Positions 28,639 through 37,840 are shown, counted from the stretch's first letter. The stretch: DNA of 64,000 bases from Micromonospora siamensis (GCF_900090305.1 NZ_LT607751.1:6138001-6202000), one strand, 5' to 3'. The notes: generated by a model not told the origin, from the letters alone. Made by a program: numbers and translations.

Positions 28639-29571
28639 TCAGACCGGTGGTCCGGCGTACCGCCGCCCGGCCCGGTACGGCCACGGATTCGACCGGCAGC
28701 CGTCCAGGAAGAGCGTCTGCTGCTGCATCACCGGCGCCGGCCGCCCCGGGCCGGGGCAGCGCTCGTGCCCGTGCCCCAACTGGTGGCCGACCTCGTGGTT
28801 CACCACGTACAACCGGTACTCCACCAGCGGCACGCCGGCCGCCACGAAGTGCGGCACCGAGGTCCGCCACCGGTCCAGGTTCAGGATCACCTTTCCCCGG
28901 GTCCGGCAGGACGTGTACGGCCGGCCACCCATCCGGATGTCCACCCCGCCGGCGGCGCAGAGCCGCCCCGCCGTACCCGCGGTGGCCAGGTAGATCGTGA
29001 AGTCCGCCCGGGAGCCCCGACCCACCCGCTGCAACCGCAGGCCGCCGTCCACCCAGCTCCCCGGCCCGGTCAGCGCGACCTGCACCGCCCCCGCGAACGC
29101 GTGCACGTCCTCGCCCGAGCCGGCCTCCACCGCCACCCGGAACCGGCGCAGCGGCCCGGTACGCCCGAGCACCGGACCCGGCCGCTCCTCGTAGCCGAAG
29201 ACACCGCGCCCCGACGCCGGCACCGGACCGGGCAACCGCAGCACCGGGCCCGACGCGGCCGGGCGTGCCGTCGGGGTGCCCGAGGCGGACGGGATCGGGC
29301 TGGTCTCGAACGGCACCGCGACGGCCGGGCCGACCGCCGGGGTCGGCGACCCGGTCGGCGGCAGCGCCGTGGCCGTACCGGCGACCGGCCGGTCCATCGC
29401 CACCGCGACACCGCCACCCACCAGGACGGTCAGCGCGACGGCGGCGACGAGCAGGGCCCGCCGCCAGCGGCCGTTCGGGCCGGAGACGGAGAAGCGGCCG
29501 ACCGGATCACGGTCAGGGGCCGCTGACCGCGGGGCGGTCTCGGCCCCGCGGCGCAGGAGATTCGGGGACAT
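28639..29571 (-). CDS. DUF3152 metalloprotease-like protein (tandem paralogue)
   Basis: This 310-residue paralogue of the next gene has the same plan: short basic cytoplasmic region, one helix at about 39-58, a Pro/Thr-rich stalk, and a DUF3152 domain. The motif is NHEVGHQLGHGHERC, and the shared ends APVMQQQ, C-Asn-Pro-Trp-Pro-Tyr and YAGPPV align with the neighbour. Both keep the HEXXH site, so both may be active. The two genes arose by duplication; stalk lengths and termini have diverged. The ATG at 29571 lies five bases from the stop of the alpha/beta hydrolase, so the three may be one operon. Confidence 0.8.
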   Translation of the reverse strand: MSPNLLRRGAETAPRSAAPDRDPVGRFSVSGPNGRWRRALLVAAVALTVLVGGGVAVAMDRPVAGTATALPPTGSPTPAVGPAVAVPFETSPIPSASGTPTARPAASGPVLRLPGPVPASGRGVFGYEERPGPVLGRTGPLRRFRVAVEAGSGEDVHAFAGAVQVALTGPGSWVDGGLRLQRVGRGSRADFTIYLATAGTAGRLCAAGGVDIRMGGRPYTSCRTRGKVILNLDRWRTSVPHFVAAGVPLVEYRLYVVNHEVGHQLGHGHERCPGPGRPAPVMQQQTLFLDGCRSNPWPYRAGRRYAGPPV

Positions 29572-29576
29572 CCCGG

Positions 29577-30551
29577 TCAGCCTGCCATGTCCGGCCGGAT
29601 TCCGGCGAACTCCGTTTCGGTGAGCAGACCCAGCACGGCGCGGGCCACCAACCGGGGCACCTCCAGCTGGGCGACGTGCCCCACCCCGTCCAGCATCAAC
29701 AGTCGACTGTCCGGGATCACCCGGGCCGTCTGCGGCGCCACCCGCACGTCGACCAGCCGGTCGCGCAGGCCCCCCACCACCAGCGTCGGCGCCCGCACCG
29801 CCGCCGCGATCCGCCACAGCGACCCCGGCCCTGGCAGGTACGCGCGCAGGAAACTGGAGACGATGCCGCGGAACGTGCGGACGTACGCGGCCGCGTAGTG
29901 GGTCGCCTCGTAGCGGATCAGGATCTCCTCCAGCACCTCCTGCCGCCGTTGCTCGCTGACCCGGGTCGCGTCCGCCACGCACGCCTCGATCACCTGCTGG
30001 GCCATCACCTCCGGCGCGATCTGCGCCAGCCGCCAGGCGGCCAGCCGCTCGCCCCGGGGCACCGCCAGCAGCGGCAGCATCCGGCCCTGCAACGACCGGC
30101 GCGGGTCGAGGAACGGCAGCGCCGGCGAGATCAGGGTGAGCGTCCGCACCAGGTCGGGCCGCAACCCCGCCACGTGCACGGTGACCGCCCCGCCGAGCGA
30201 GTTGCCGAACAGGTGCACCGGCCCGCGCCCGGAGTGCTCGATCCAGCGGACCACCCGGTCGGCGAAGGCCGGGATGGTGTAGCGCCGGCCGGGCTCGCTG
30301 CGGCCGAACCCGGGCAGGTCGATGGCCTGCCCGTCGAGGCGGTCGGCCAGCAGGCCGGCCAGGTCCGTCCAGTTCTGCGACGAGCCACCCAGGCCGTGCA
30401 CGTAGAGCGCCGGCTCCGCGCCGGGTCGGGTGGCCGGGGTGTCCCGGACGTACGTCATCGTCCCGTCGAGCTGGACCTCCCGGCCCGGCCACGGTGGCGG
30501 GAGGTGATGCGCGGGGAGGAGGTGGTCCGGCTCCAGGGTGGCGCGCTTCAT
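29577..30551 (-). CDS. Alpha/beta hydrolase
   Basis: This 324-residue protein has the alpha/beta hydrolase fold. The nucleophile elbow is GNSLGG near residue 122, the acid is in GGLRDRLVD, and the base His is in LDGVGHVAQLE; the oxyanion region is LYVHGLGGSSQNW. The substrate is unknown. The ATG at 30551 (MKRATLEPDH) is preferred; a TTG seven codons earlier is possible. It is read in the same direction as the 1087-residue protein upstream, 25 bases away, so they may share a transcript. Confidence 0.86.
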   Translation of the reverse strand: MKRATLEPDHLLPAHHLPPPWPGREVQLDGTMTYVRDTPATRPGAEPALYVHGLGGSSQNWTDLAGLLADRLDGQAIDLPGFGRSEPGRRYTIPAFADRVVRWIEHSGRGPVHLFGNSLGGAVTVHVAGLRPDLVRTLTLISPALPFLDPRRSLQGRMLPLLAVPRGERLAAWRLAQIAPEVMAQQVIEACVADATRVSEQRRQEVLEEILIRYEATHYAAAYVRTFRGIVSSFLRAYLPGPGSLWRIAAAVRAPTLVVGGLRDRLVDVRVAPQTARVIPDSRLLMLDGVGHVAQLEVPRLVARAVLGLLTETEFAGIRPDMAG

Positions 30552-30575
30552 GCCCTCAAGTCTGCCCTGCAACGG

Positions 30576-33500
30576 TCAGGACAGCAGCGCCTCGAGCCGC
30601 CGGTTGACCGCGGCCAGGGTGGCGCGTACCACCGCCTGCCGGGGGTCACCGGCTACCAGCGCCGACCCGGCCAGCTGCTCCACCCAGCCGTCGCAGACCA
30701 GCAGCACCACGACGGTGGCCACCTCGCAATTGCCGAACGGCACCACCGCCGCGTGCTCCACGAAGCACCGCCCGCGGCCGGACGGGTGCTCCGCCCCGCG
30801 CAGCAGCTCGTCCACCGCCGCTGCGGCGGCCACCGCGCAGAGCCGCAGCACGTACCCGTCCACGGCCGGGCCGGTGGAGTGCCCCTCGGCGGTCTCGTCG
30901 CCGGCGATCAGGCGTACCTCCACCGTGGCGTCCAGCCCGAACGTGCTGACCTGCACGTGGTCGATCACCACCCGCGGACCGGGCACGCCGCCGGTGTCCA
31001 GCGGCCGGGAGGGCGCCGTCTCCGTCGTGGTCATCTGACCGCCGGAGTACGAGGCGCCCACCGTGACCGGGCTGCCGGTGCTGCCCGCGGAGACCGCGGC
31101 GACCGCGTCCTCCACCGTGGCCCGGCCCCGGTGCGGGTTGTTCGGCCGGCGGCGGCGCGGCGGCGCGGAGACCGGCTCGGCGAGCGGTGCGGAGACCGGC
31201 GCGACCTCGGCGGGATCGGCCTCCGGCGCGGTCCGGGCACCGGCGGGCGCGGCCGGCTCGGCGGACCGCCCGACCGGCTCGGCCTGATCCTCACCCACCC
31301 GCCGGGCGATCGACTCGGCCCGTTCCTCGGCGGAGCGCCACAGCGTCGGTGCGCTCGCCTCGTCGACGGGACGGCCGGCCACCGGGCCGCTCGGGTCCGC
31401 CGCCGACCGGCGGGTCGCCCGCTCGGCCGGATCCTCGGTCGGCCGGCGGGTCGACGAGTCGCCCTCCTCCACCGAGCGGCGGGCGGCGGGACGGCCGGCC
31501 GGGTCGCCCGGGTCCTCGGCGGCCCGCCGGGCGGCGTACCGCTCGACGCTCTGCGCGCGGGCGCCCGCCCACCGGTCGGCGTTCGACTCGGCGGACCGGG
31601 CACGGCCCGCGTCCGCGCGCGGCTCGGCGGACCGGCGGCGGACCGGCGGCGGACCGGCCGGGGCGTCGGGCAGGTTCTGCGGGGCGGCGGCCAGGCCCAT
31701 CCGCTCCTGGAGCAACCGGGCCACGTGCCGGCTCACCTCGGCCGGGTCGGCGCCGTCGGCCAGGTCCAGCCGCAGGCTGTGCGCCCCGGCCGGGGTACGC
31801 CGCAGCGCCGCGTCCCGGACCCCGGCCACCTCGCGTACGGCGTCCAGGATGGCGTTGACGTCGAAGCCCTCGGGACGGTCCCGCAGTGGCGCGGGCTCGT
31901 CGTCGCGGCGGAGATGGGTGGCGATACGGGCGAGTTCCGGGGTTTCGGCGGACGGTTCCACGGCTGGCGGCTCCGGCACGACGGGCACGTCCGGTTCCGC
32001 GGGTACGCGCTGCGGCAGCACCGCCGTGGTCGGCTCCGGGCTCGACTCGTCCGCCACCGCCTGCGCTGCGGGGACCGGCTCGGGGGCGGACCGGCGGGCG
32101 GCGTAGGGCGGCGCGCTCGTCGGGGTGGACGCGGTGGGGGGGTGTTCCGGGCCGGGCGGGCCGCTCGTGGCGGGCGCGGCGGCGGTGGGCGCGGGGCCGG
32201 CGGGATCGGGGCCGGCGGGCGGGGCGGTGACGGGTTCGTCGGCGATCGGCCGCAAGCGGAACGGGCGTACCGTCCGGTCCTCGGCAGCGGCACCGGCCTC
32301 CGCGGCGACCGGCGGGGCGCTGGCCGGGATCGGCACGGAGCGGGCCCAGGCGGGGCGGTCCACGGCCGCGGCGGCGGGCCGGCCGGCGGGCGCCTCGGTC
32401 GGCGGGCGTCCCGGCTCCTCGGCCCGGCGCGCCTCGTACGGTCGGTCCGGCTCGGCCCGCACCGGCTCATAGGACGCCGCCGGCTCGGTCCGCACCGGCT
32501 CGTACGGCAGTGCCGGCTCGGCCCGCACGGCCTCGTACGGGCGGTCCGGGCCGGCGCGCAGCGACTCGGGGCCGGTGGCGTCCGGTCCGGCGGACTCCGG
32601 ACGGCCCAGGCGCGCCGCCCGAGCCTCGTCCTCGCGCGACCATGGCTCCTCACGCGACCACGGTGGCGGGGCCCAGCCCCCAGCCCAGCTCGGGCGGTTC
32701 CAGCTCGGGCCCACCCACTCCGGCTCCTCGCGCGGGCGGGCCGGCAGGGAGTCGGGGCGGTTCGACCCGGCGTCGGGACGACCCGCCTCGGGCGGAAAAC
32801 GGTCGGCCCAGGTGGACGGCTCGGTGGCCGGCTCGACGGGCCGGTCGGCGGAGGAACCGGACGCCCAGGTGGTCGGCTCGGTTTCCGCGTCGGCGGAGGA
32901 TCCGGACGCCCAGGCGGGCGGCTCGGTGGCCGCCTCGGCGGGGCGCTCGACGGTCGGTGCGTGGAAGCCGGGCGGCACCTCGAAGCCGGAGGCGGTGGTG
33001 CCCACCGGTGGCACCTGCACGGCCGGCGGCGCCGAGGACGGCACGATGCCCTCACCCCGACGGGCGGCTCGGGTCACCGGCGGCTCCCCCGAGGAGTGCC
33101 GCGCCGCGCCGCCGGACGGGTCGGCCTGCTGTTCCACGGTCGGCGCGGGGCGCTGCGCCGGCACGACCAGCCGGTCGCCGTCACCGTCGCCGGCCCGGTA
33201 CCCGCCAGGCTCCCGGCCGAGGTCAACCTCCGGGTATCCGCCGGACTCCCGGTGCGGGCCGGGTTCCCGGGAGAAGCCGGAGTCCCCGGCGAAACCGGGC
33301 TCCCGGGCAAAGCCGGAGTCTCCGGTGAAGCCGGGCTCGCGGGGCAAACCAGAGTCCCCCGGAAAGCCGGGCCCCCGGGGAAAGCTCGGGTCGCCGGTGA
33401 AGCCGGGGTCGCGAGGAAAGTCGGCGTCCCGGGGAAAGCCCGCCTCCCGGTACGGCTCGGCGGCGTCCCGGGGGCCGACTCCCGGGACGGGCGGGGCGCT

Positions 33501-33839
33501 GACCGGTGCGGGTCGGGTGGTGGGGAGCTCTTCGGCGGTGCCGAAGCCGTTGAGGTGCGGCCGGCCGTTCACCCGGGCGGACGGGCTCTGCTCGGACTGT
33601 GCCGGCAGCGGCGCGGGCAGGTCACCGTGGCGCGGTGACGAGGCGGCCCAGCCACCCGCCGGATCGGCCTGCCGCCAGGGCGGCGCCGGCTCCGTCGGCC
33701 GGGAGAGGCCACCGCTGCGGGACCAGCCGGCGGTCGGGGGCTCCCACCCGCTGACCGGGCGGGCCAGGTCGTCCTGCCGGCCCGTGCCGTCGCCCTGCTC
33801 TCCCGGGGTGGGGGCTCCGGGTTGCCCTGATTCACTCAC
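30576..33839 (-). CDS. Large repeat-rich hypothetical protein with conserved C-terminal domain
   Basis: This 1087-residue protein is mostly Pro/Ala/Glu/Arg-rich low complexity. Residues about 132-191 are a six-residue repeat (pattern D-x-G-F-x-R/G) encoded by ten 18-base units. Two more ordered parts are seen: about 650-720 (FDVNAILDAVREVAGVRDAAL onward) and the last 150 residues (from PRVVIDHVQVSTFG). These look like small alpha/beta domains; the end recalls regulatory domains of the LeuA type but the match is weak. The GTG at 33839 has AGGAG six bases upstream. It is divergent from a TetR gene with only 147 bases between. The function is unknown; the repeat composition suggests a scaffold or linker. 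Confidence 0.65.
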   Translation of the reverse strand: MSESGQPGAPTPGEQGDGTGRQDDLARPVSGWEPPTAGWSRSGGLSRPTEPAPPWRQADPAGGWAASSPRHGDLPAPLPAQSEQSPSARVNGRPHLNGFGTAEELPTTRPAPVSAPPVPGVGPRDAAEPYREAGFPRDADFPRDPGFTGDPSFPRGPGFPGDSGLPREPGFTGDSGFAREPGFAGDSGFSREPGPHRESGGYPEVDLGREPGGYRAGDGDGDRLVVPAQRPAPTVEQQADPSGGAARHSSGEPPVTRAARRGEGIVPSSAPPAVQVPPVGTTASGFEVPPGFHAPTVERPAEAATEPPAWASGSSADAETEPTTWASGSSADRPVEPATEPSTWADRFPPEAGRPDAGSNRPDSLPARPREEPEWVGPSWNRPSWAGGWAPPPWSREEPWSREDEARAARLGRPESAGPDATGPESLRAGPDRPYEAVRAEPALPYEPVRTEPAASYEPVRAEPDRPYEARRAEEPGRPPTEAPAGRPAAAAVDRPAWARSVPIPASAPPVAAEAGAAAEDRTVRPFRLRPIADEPVTAPPAGPDPAGPAPTAAAPATSGPPGPEHPPTASTPTSAPPYAARRSAPEPVPAAQAVADESSPEPTTAVLPQRVPAEPDVPVVPEPPAVEPSAETPELARIATHLRRDDEPAPLRDRPEGFDVNAILDAVREVAGVRDAALRRTPAGAHSLRLDLADGADPAEVSRHVARLLQERMGLAAAPQNLPDAPAGPPPVRRRSAEPRADAGRARSAESNADRWAGARAQSVERYAARRAAEDPGDPAGRPAARRSVEEGDSSTRRPTEDPAERATRRSAADPSGPVAGRPVDEASAPTLWRSAEERAESIARRVGEDQAEPVGRSAEPAAPAGARTAPEADPAEVAPVSAPLAEPVSAPPRRRRPNNPHRGRATVEDAVAAVSAGSTGSPVTVGASYSGGQMTTTETAPSRPLDTGGVPGPRVVIDHVQVSTFGLDATVEVRLIAGDETAEGHSTGPAVDGYVLRLCAVAAAAAVDELLRGAEHPSGRGRCFVEHAAVVPFGNCEVATVVVLLVCDGWVEQLAGSALVAGDPRQAVVRATLAAVNRRLEALLS
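33267..33446. repeat. Ten 18-bp degenerate tandem repeats
   Basis: Ten consecutive 18-base units share a CCGGxxAAAxCCGGxxTC pattern and keep frame. They lie in the 1087-residue protein and encode a degenerate six-residue repeat. On the opposite strand the same bases happen to give a Gly-X-Y pattern, which is a shadow. Confidence 0.8.
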
Positions 33840-33986
33840 CGCGCGCTCCTTGGTAGCCCCCGCTGAGGCTACCGTGTGGTGACAGTGGCGATAAGTTACA
33901 GCGGCGGGCCAATTCCGCGACGGGTCAACCGACCCGGACCGGTTCGGGTGAAATGCCGGCTCGTACGAAGAAACTCGGAGGTTCCC

Positions 33987-34625
33987 ATGACCGCTGTGGG
34001 GAACGGTGCACAGACCGCCGGCCGGCCCACCCGACTGCCCCGCTCGGCACGTCGCAAGCAGCTGCTCGCGGCGGCCCAGGAGGTGTTCGTCGCCCAGGGC
34101 TACCACGCCGCGGCGATGGACGACATCGCGGAACGGGCCGGTGTCTCCAAGCCGGTGCTCTACCAGCACTTCCCGGGAAAGATGGACCTCTACCTGGCGC
34201 TGCTGGACACGCACTGCGACGCGATCGTGGCCAAGGTGCACGACGCGATGAAGGGCACCAACGACAACAAGGAGCGGGTCGGCGCCTCCGTGCAGGCGTA
34301 CTTCGACTTCGTCGACCACGAGAGCGAGGCGTTCCGGCTGGTCTTCGAGTCGGACCTGCGCAACGACCCGGCGGTGCGCCAGCGCGTGGAGCGGGTCGAG
34401 CAGGGCTGCATCGCGGCGATCACCGACACCATCATCTCGGACACCGGGGTGAGCCGGTCGCACGCCGAGCTGCTCGCCTCCGGCCTGGTGGGTGCGGCGG
34501 AGACGGCCGCCCAGTTCTGGCTGGCCGGCGGCCGGCAGGTGCCGAAGGCGGAGGCGGAGGCGCTGGTCGCGGCCCTGTCCTGGCGCGGCATCGCCAGCTT
34601 CCCGCTGCAAGGTGAGTCAGCCTGA
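33987..34625 (+). CDS. TetR-family transcriptional regulator
   Basis: This 212-residue protein has the TetR N-terminal DNA-binding domain (about 20-65): ARRKQLLAAAQEVFVAQGYHAAAMDDIAERAGVSKPVLYQHFPGKMDLY. The C-terminal ligand domain is helical. GGAGG lies six bases before the ATG at 33987. The pairing with a downstream DUF3107 gene and the divergent large protein is typical of actinomycetes. Targets are likely to include the 147-base divergent region. The ligand is unknown. Confidence 0.92.
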   Translation: MTAVGNGAQTAGRPTRLPRSARRKQLLAAAQEVFVAQGYHAAAMDDIAERAGVSKPVLYQHFPGKMDLYLALLDTHCDAIVAKVHDAMKGTNDNKERVGASVQAYFDFVDHESEAFRLVFESDLRNDPAVRQRVERVEQGCIAAITDTIISDTGVSRSHAELLASGLVGAAETAAQFWLAGGRQVPKAEAEALVAALSWRGIASFPLQGESA

Positions 34626-34690
34626 ACATCCCGCCCCGAGATCGGATAGCCTTTCCGACGGCGGCACTTTCGCCCGGATGAGGAGGCACA

Positions 34691-34918
34691 GTGGAGGTCA
34701 AGATCGGCGTCCAGTACGCGCCGCGTGAGCTGGTCCTGGAGAGCGCGCAGTCGCCGGCCGAGATCGAGCAGATCGTGACCGACGCCATGGCCAAGAGCGA
34801 GGGGACGCTGTCCCTGACCGACGAGAAGGGCCGACGGGTGATCGTTCCCGTCGCCAAGGTCGCCTACGTCGAGATCGCCGAGGCGTCCCCGCGGTCGGTC
34901 GGGTTCACCGTCCGCTGA
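34691..34918 (+). CDS. DUF3107 family protein
   Basis: A short 75-residue protein beginning VEVKIGVQYAPRELVLE and ending AYVEIAEASPRSVGFTV, which matches DUF3107. No catalytic motif is visible, and the function is unknown. The GTG at 34691 has GAGGAGG seven bases before it. It follows the TetR gene after 65 bases; a TAGCCT element at 34647-34652 could be a minus-ten for its own promoter, but no good minus-35 was seen. The family usually sits next to the DEAD-box helicase and ferritin-like genes, as here. Confidence 0.88.
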   Translation: MEVKIGVQYAPRELVLESAQSPAEIEQIVTDAMAKSEGTLSLTDEKGRRVIVPVAKVAYVEIAEASPRSVGFTVR

Positions 34919-34999
34919 CCCGGTCCGGCTTCCGCGGCGGCACCGCCGTCGCGGGCCGGGCCCCGGGCTCCGGCCCCTGCGCAGCACCGGCTCCGGGCC

Positions 35000-35025
35000 G
35001 CCCGCCCCGAACCGTTCGGGCGGGC
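35000..35025 (-). terminator. Hairpin terminator after the ferritin-like gene
   Basis: Bases 35000-35011 pair with 35015-35025 with one bulged C and a three-base loop. The hairpin touches the ferritin-like stop codon at 35026. It could also end the DUF3107 transcript from the other side. Confidence 0.6.
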
Positions 35026-35691
35026 TCAGTTGTTCAGGCCGACGGCCGTCATCCGCGCGGTGTGGTCCGCGGTGAGCCGGCGGAAGAGCCCCGGCACGTC
35101 CACCCCGTCCCGGGCGATCAGCGCGGTGAGCGCCCCACGGTCCGCGGCGGCGACCCGCCCCGCCTGGGAGAGCGCCTCCCCCACCAGCCGCCGCGCCCAC
35201 ATCGAGAGCCGGTTGGCCACCCTCGGGTCGGCGTCGATGGCGGCCCGGATCTCGGCCGCCGCGAACTCCGCGTAGTGCGAGTCGTGCAGCACCTCCCGGA
35301 TCAGCTGCCGGTACGGGTCGTCGAGCCGGTCGGCGATCGCCCCCAGGAAGTCGTCGGTGATCGCGTCCCCGACGTACGCCTTGGTCACCGCCTCCAGCCA
35401 GTCCCGCGGCTCGGTCGAGTCGTGGTACGCCCGCAGCGCCTCGACGTAGGGCGCCATCGCCTCCTCGGGGCTCGCGCCGAGGGCGGTGAGCCAGTCGGCG
35501 AGCCGCCGGTAGTTGCCGATCTCGGCTGCGGCCAGCTCGCTGAGCGTGGCGCGTCGGCGCAGGTCGGGGGCGAGGCGGGCGTCGGCGGCCAGCCGGTCGA
35601 AGGCGACCAGCTCGCCGTACGCGACGAGGCCGAGCAGGTCGATGACGGCGTCGTCGGTCGAGGCGGGCACGGGGCGCACGTTACCGCCCAT
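35026..35691 (-). CDS. Ferritin-like fold protein (MiaE-like)
   Basis: This 221-residue all-helical protein has a ferritin-like pattern of carboxylates and His: ELVAFDRL, SELAAAEIGNYRRL, and EVLHDSHYAEFAAAEI. The first and last of these suggest a diiron site, as in tRNA hydroxylases of the MiaE type. The family sits beside DEAD-box helicases in actinomycetes. The enzymatic role is not shown. ATG 35691 and a GTG five codons in are both possible. It diverges from the helicase, with 282 bases between starts. Confidence 0.8.
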   Translation of the reverse strand: MGGNVRPVPASTDDAVIDLLGLVAYGELVAFDRLAADARLAPDLRRRATLSELAAAEIGNYRRLADWLTALGASPEEAMAPYVEALRAYHDSTEPRDWLEAVTKAYVGDAITDDFLGAIADRLDDPYRQLIREVLHDSHYAEFAAAEIRAAIDADPRVANRLSMWARRLVGEALSQAGRVAAADRGALTALIARDGVDVPGLFRRLTADHTARMTAVGLNN

Positions 35692-35973
35692 TCCGACCCG
35701 GTGCCGTCCCGGCGTGCCGGCAGTGGGTGACGCAGGTCACAGGGAACACACCCGGTGTCGGGCGTGTTGGCGATTGACGAGACCGCTGGACAGCGGCTCA
35801 GGTAGTATTGAGCAGTTGCCGTGGGCGCCGATCCGTTCGAAGTCCAGCCCGCGGTGCGCGTGCGGCCCGGTCCGGCTCGGCATTCCGCCGCCGACCGTGT
35901 GGCCCGCGCCAAACCGACAGCGCCCTGCTGGACATGCCGGGGCGCACCCACGAGAGGGCACCCCCAAATCCAC
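35692..35973. promoter_or_regulatory. Divergent leader region before the DEAD-box helicase
   Basis: This 282-base gap holds no gene. It is less GC-rich than its surroundings near 35760-35820. Two small hairpins lie side by side: CCGCT/AGCGG (35783-35796) and GCTCA/TGAGC (35797-35814). A TTGACG at 35774 and a TAGTAT at 35803 are 23 bases apart, too far for a normal promoter. About 160 bases could be a 5' leader that regulates the helicase, as is common for cold-shock helicases, but nothing decisive is seen. Confidence 0.4.
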
Positions 35974-37665
35974 ATGAGCGAGCAGATCTCCGAACTCACC
36001 ACAGGCCAGGAGCTGGCCCCCACCGCCCCGGTCCGTCCGGAGGCACCGACCTTCGCCGCGCTGGGCGCGCGCCAGGAGACCGTCGAGGCCCTGGCCGCCG
36101 CCGGCATCACCCGCGCCTTCGCCATCCAGGAGTACGCGCTGCCGATCGGGCTGCGCGGCGTCGACCTGATCGGTCAGGCGCCCACCGGCACCGGCAAGAC
36201 CCTCGGCTTCGGCATTCCGCTGCTGGAGCGGGTCTTCGCCCCCGCCGAGGGCGGCGACGGCGTGCCGCAGGCCCTGGTCGTCGTTCCCACCCGTGAGCTG
36301 GGCATCCAGGTCGCCAAGGACCTCGCCGCCGCCGGCCGGACCCGGGGCGTCCGGGTGCTGCCGATCTATGGCGGTGTGGCGTACGAGCCGCAGATCGACG
36401 CGCTGCGCAAGGGCGTCGAGATCCTGGTGGGCACCCCGGGCCGGCTGATGGACCTGCAGAAGCAGAAGCACCTGCGGTTGGACCGGGTGCGTGCGCTGGT
36501 CCTCGACGAGGCCGACCGGATGCTCGACCTGGGCTTCCTCGACGACGTCGAGAAGATCCTGGCGATGCTGCCGGAGGACCGGCAGACGATGCTCTTCTCG
36601 GCCACCATGCCGGACCCGATCGTCGCCCTGTCCCGGCGCTTCCTGCGCCGGCCGGTGACGATCCACGCCGGGCACACCGCCGAGACCGGCCCGTCGCCGC
36701 AGACCCAGCAGCTGGTCTACCGCACCCACTCGATGAACAAGGTCGAGATCGTGGCCCGGATCCTCCAGGCCGAGGGGCGCGGGCTCACCATGATCTTCAC
36801 CCGGACCAAGCGGGCCGCCGACCGGGTCGCCGAGGACCTCGACTTCCGCGGTTTCGCGGTGGCCGCCGTCCACGGGGACCTCGGCCAGGGCGCCCGGGAG
36901 CGGGCCCTGCGGGCGTTCCGCGCCGGCAAGATCGACATTCTGGTCGCCACCGACGTGGCGGCGCGTGGGCTCGACGTCACCGGCGTCACCCACGTCATCA
37001 ACTACGACTGCCCGGAGGACCAGGACACCTACACCCACCGGATCGGCCGTACCGGCCGGGCGGGGGCGAGCGGCGTCGCGGTGACCTTCGTCGACTGGGA
37101 CGACATGCCCCGCTGGCGGATCATCGACAAGACGCTGGGCCTGGACATGCCGGAGCCGCCGGAGACGTACCACACCTCCCCGCACCTCTACACCGACCTG
37201 GACATCTCCACCGAGGTGAGCGGCACCCTGCCGACCGCCGAGCGGACCCGCGCCGGGCTCGGCGCCGAGGTCGAGGAGGACCTGGGTGGTCCGTCCCGCC
37301 GCGGTGAGGGCGGCCGGGGCGGCCGTCGCGGCGAGAGCCGGGGCCGGGGTCGCGGCGAGGGTCGTGGCCGCGGCGAGGGTTCCGGCCGGGGCGAGGGTCG
37401 CGGCCGGGGCGGCGACGCCGCCGAGGCGCCCGCCGAGTCCGCCACCGCGGACGGGGCCACCCGCGCTCCGCGTACCCGCCGACGTCGCCGGCTCTCCGAC
37501 GACGGGGCCGCGAGCGAGCCGACCGGCGTGGTCACCGCCGACACCGGCGACGCCGAGCCGGCCGCGTCCGCCGAGGGTGGTGCGACCAAGCCGCGCCGCC
37601 GCCGACGCCGCCGTGGTGGCGGTTCCGGCGCGGGTACGCCCGCCGAGGCGACCACCGCCGACTGA
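35974..37665 (+). CDS. DEAD-box ATP-dependent RNA helicase
   Basis: This 563-residue RNA helicase shows the full set of motifs: Q motif (FAIQEYALPI), Walker A APTGTGKT, PTREL, DEADRM, SATMP, and the helicase C core ending HRIGRTGRAG. It remodels RNA, probably in ribosome assembly or decay. A C-terminal tail of about 150 residues is rich in Arg, Gly and Glu (RGEGRGRGEGSGRGEG), which binds RNA non-specifically. The ATG at 35974 is taken because the Q motif lies 45 residues in; no strong ribosome site is seen there. A clear intrinsic terminator follows. Confidence 0.95.
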   Translation: MSEQISELTTGQELAPTAPVRPEAPTFAALGARQETVEALAAAGITRAFAIQEYALPIGLRGVDLIGQAPTGTGKTLGFGIPLLERVFAPAEGGDGVPQALVVVPTRELGIQVAKDLAAAGRTRGVRVLPIYGGVAYEPQIDALRKGVEILVGTPGRLMDLQKQKHLRLDRVRALVLDEADRMLDLGFLDDVEKILAMLPEDRQTMLFSATMPDPIVALSRRFLRRPVTIHAGHTAETGPSPQTQQLVYRTHSMNKVEIVARILQAEGRGLTMIFTRTKRAADRVAEDLDFRGFAVAAVHGDLGQGARERALRAFRAGKIDILVATDVAARGLDVTGVTHVINYDCPEDQDTYTHRIGRTGRAGASGVAVTFVDWDDMPRWRIIDKTLGLDMPEPPETYHTSPHLYTDLDISTEVSGTLPTAERTRAGLGAEVEEDLGGPSRRGEGGRGGRRGESRGRGRGEGRGRGEGSGRGEGRGRGGDAAEAPAESATADGATRAPRTRRRRRLSDDGAASEPTGVVTADTGDAEPAASAEGGATKPRRRRRRRGGGSGAGTPAEATTAD

Positions 37666-37679
37666 CAACCGCAGCACCC

Positions 37680-37725
37680 GACATCCCCCGTACCGGCCCG
37701 CCCGGTCCGGGGGATGTCCCTTTTT
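37680..37725 (+). terminator. Intrinsic terminator after DEAD-box helicase
   Basis: A stem of 11 bases (37680-37690 with 37708-37718) continues after one mismatch as a five-base inner stem (37692-37696 with 37702-37706). Five T residues follow at 37721-37725. This is the most classical terminator in the window. Confidence 0.9.
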
Positions 37726-37840
37726 CGCCCGACCGCCGCCGGTCGACGAGGCTCGGTGGAACGTCATGGGGCGTGCGGTGCGGGACACCTCGGGGTGGGC
37801 CGCCGGTCGGGAAGCCGGCCCGGAGCAGGATGATGGAACG

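Noticed and set aside
29265..33638. A plus-strand frame of over 1400 codons with collagen-like Gly-X-Y stretches opposite the repeat protein
   Set aside because: It is the antisense shadow of the minus-strand genes at 28639-33839; it has no ribosome site or domain, and the 18-bp repeats explain the Gly-X-Y pattern.
35774..35808. TTGACG and TAGTAT as a promoter for the DEAD-box helicase
   Set aside because: The two hexamers are 23 bases apart, outside the usual 16-19 range; the site is listed only as a possible leader region.
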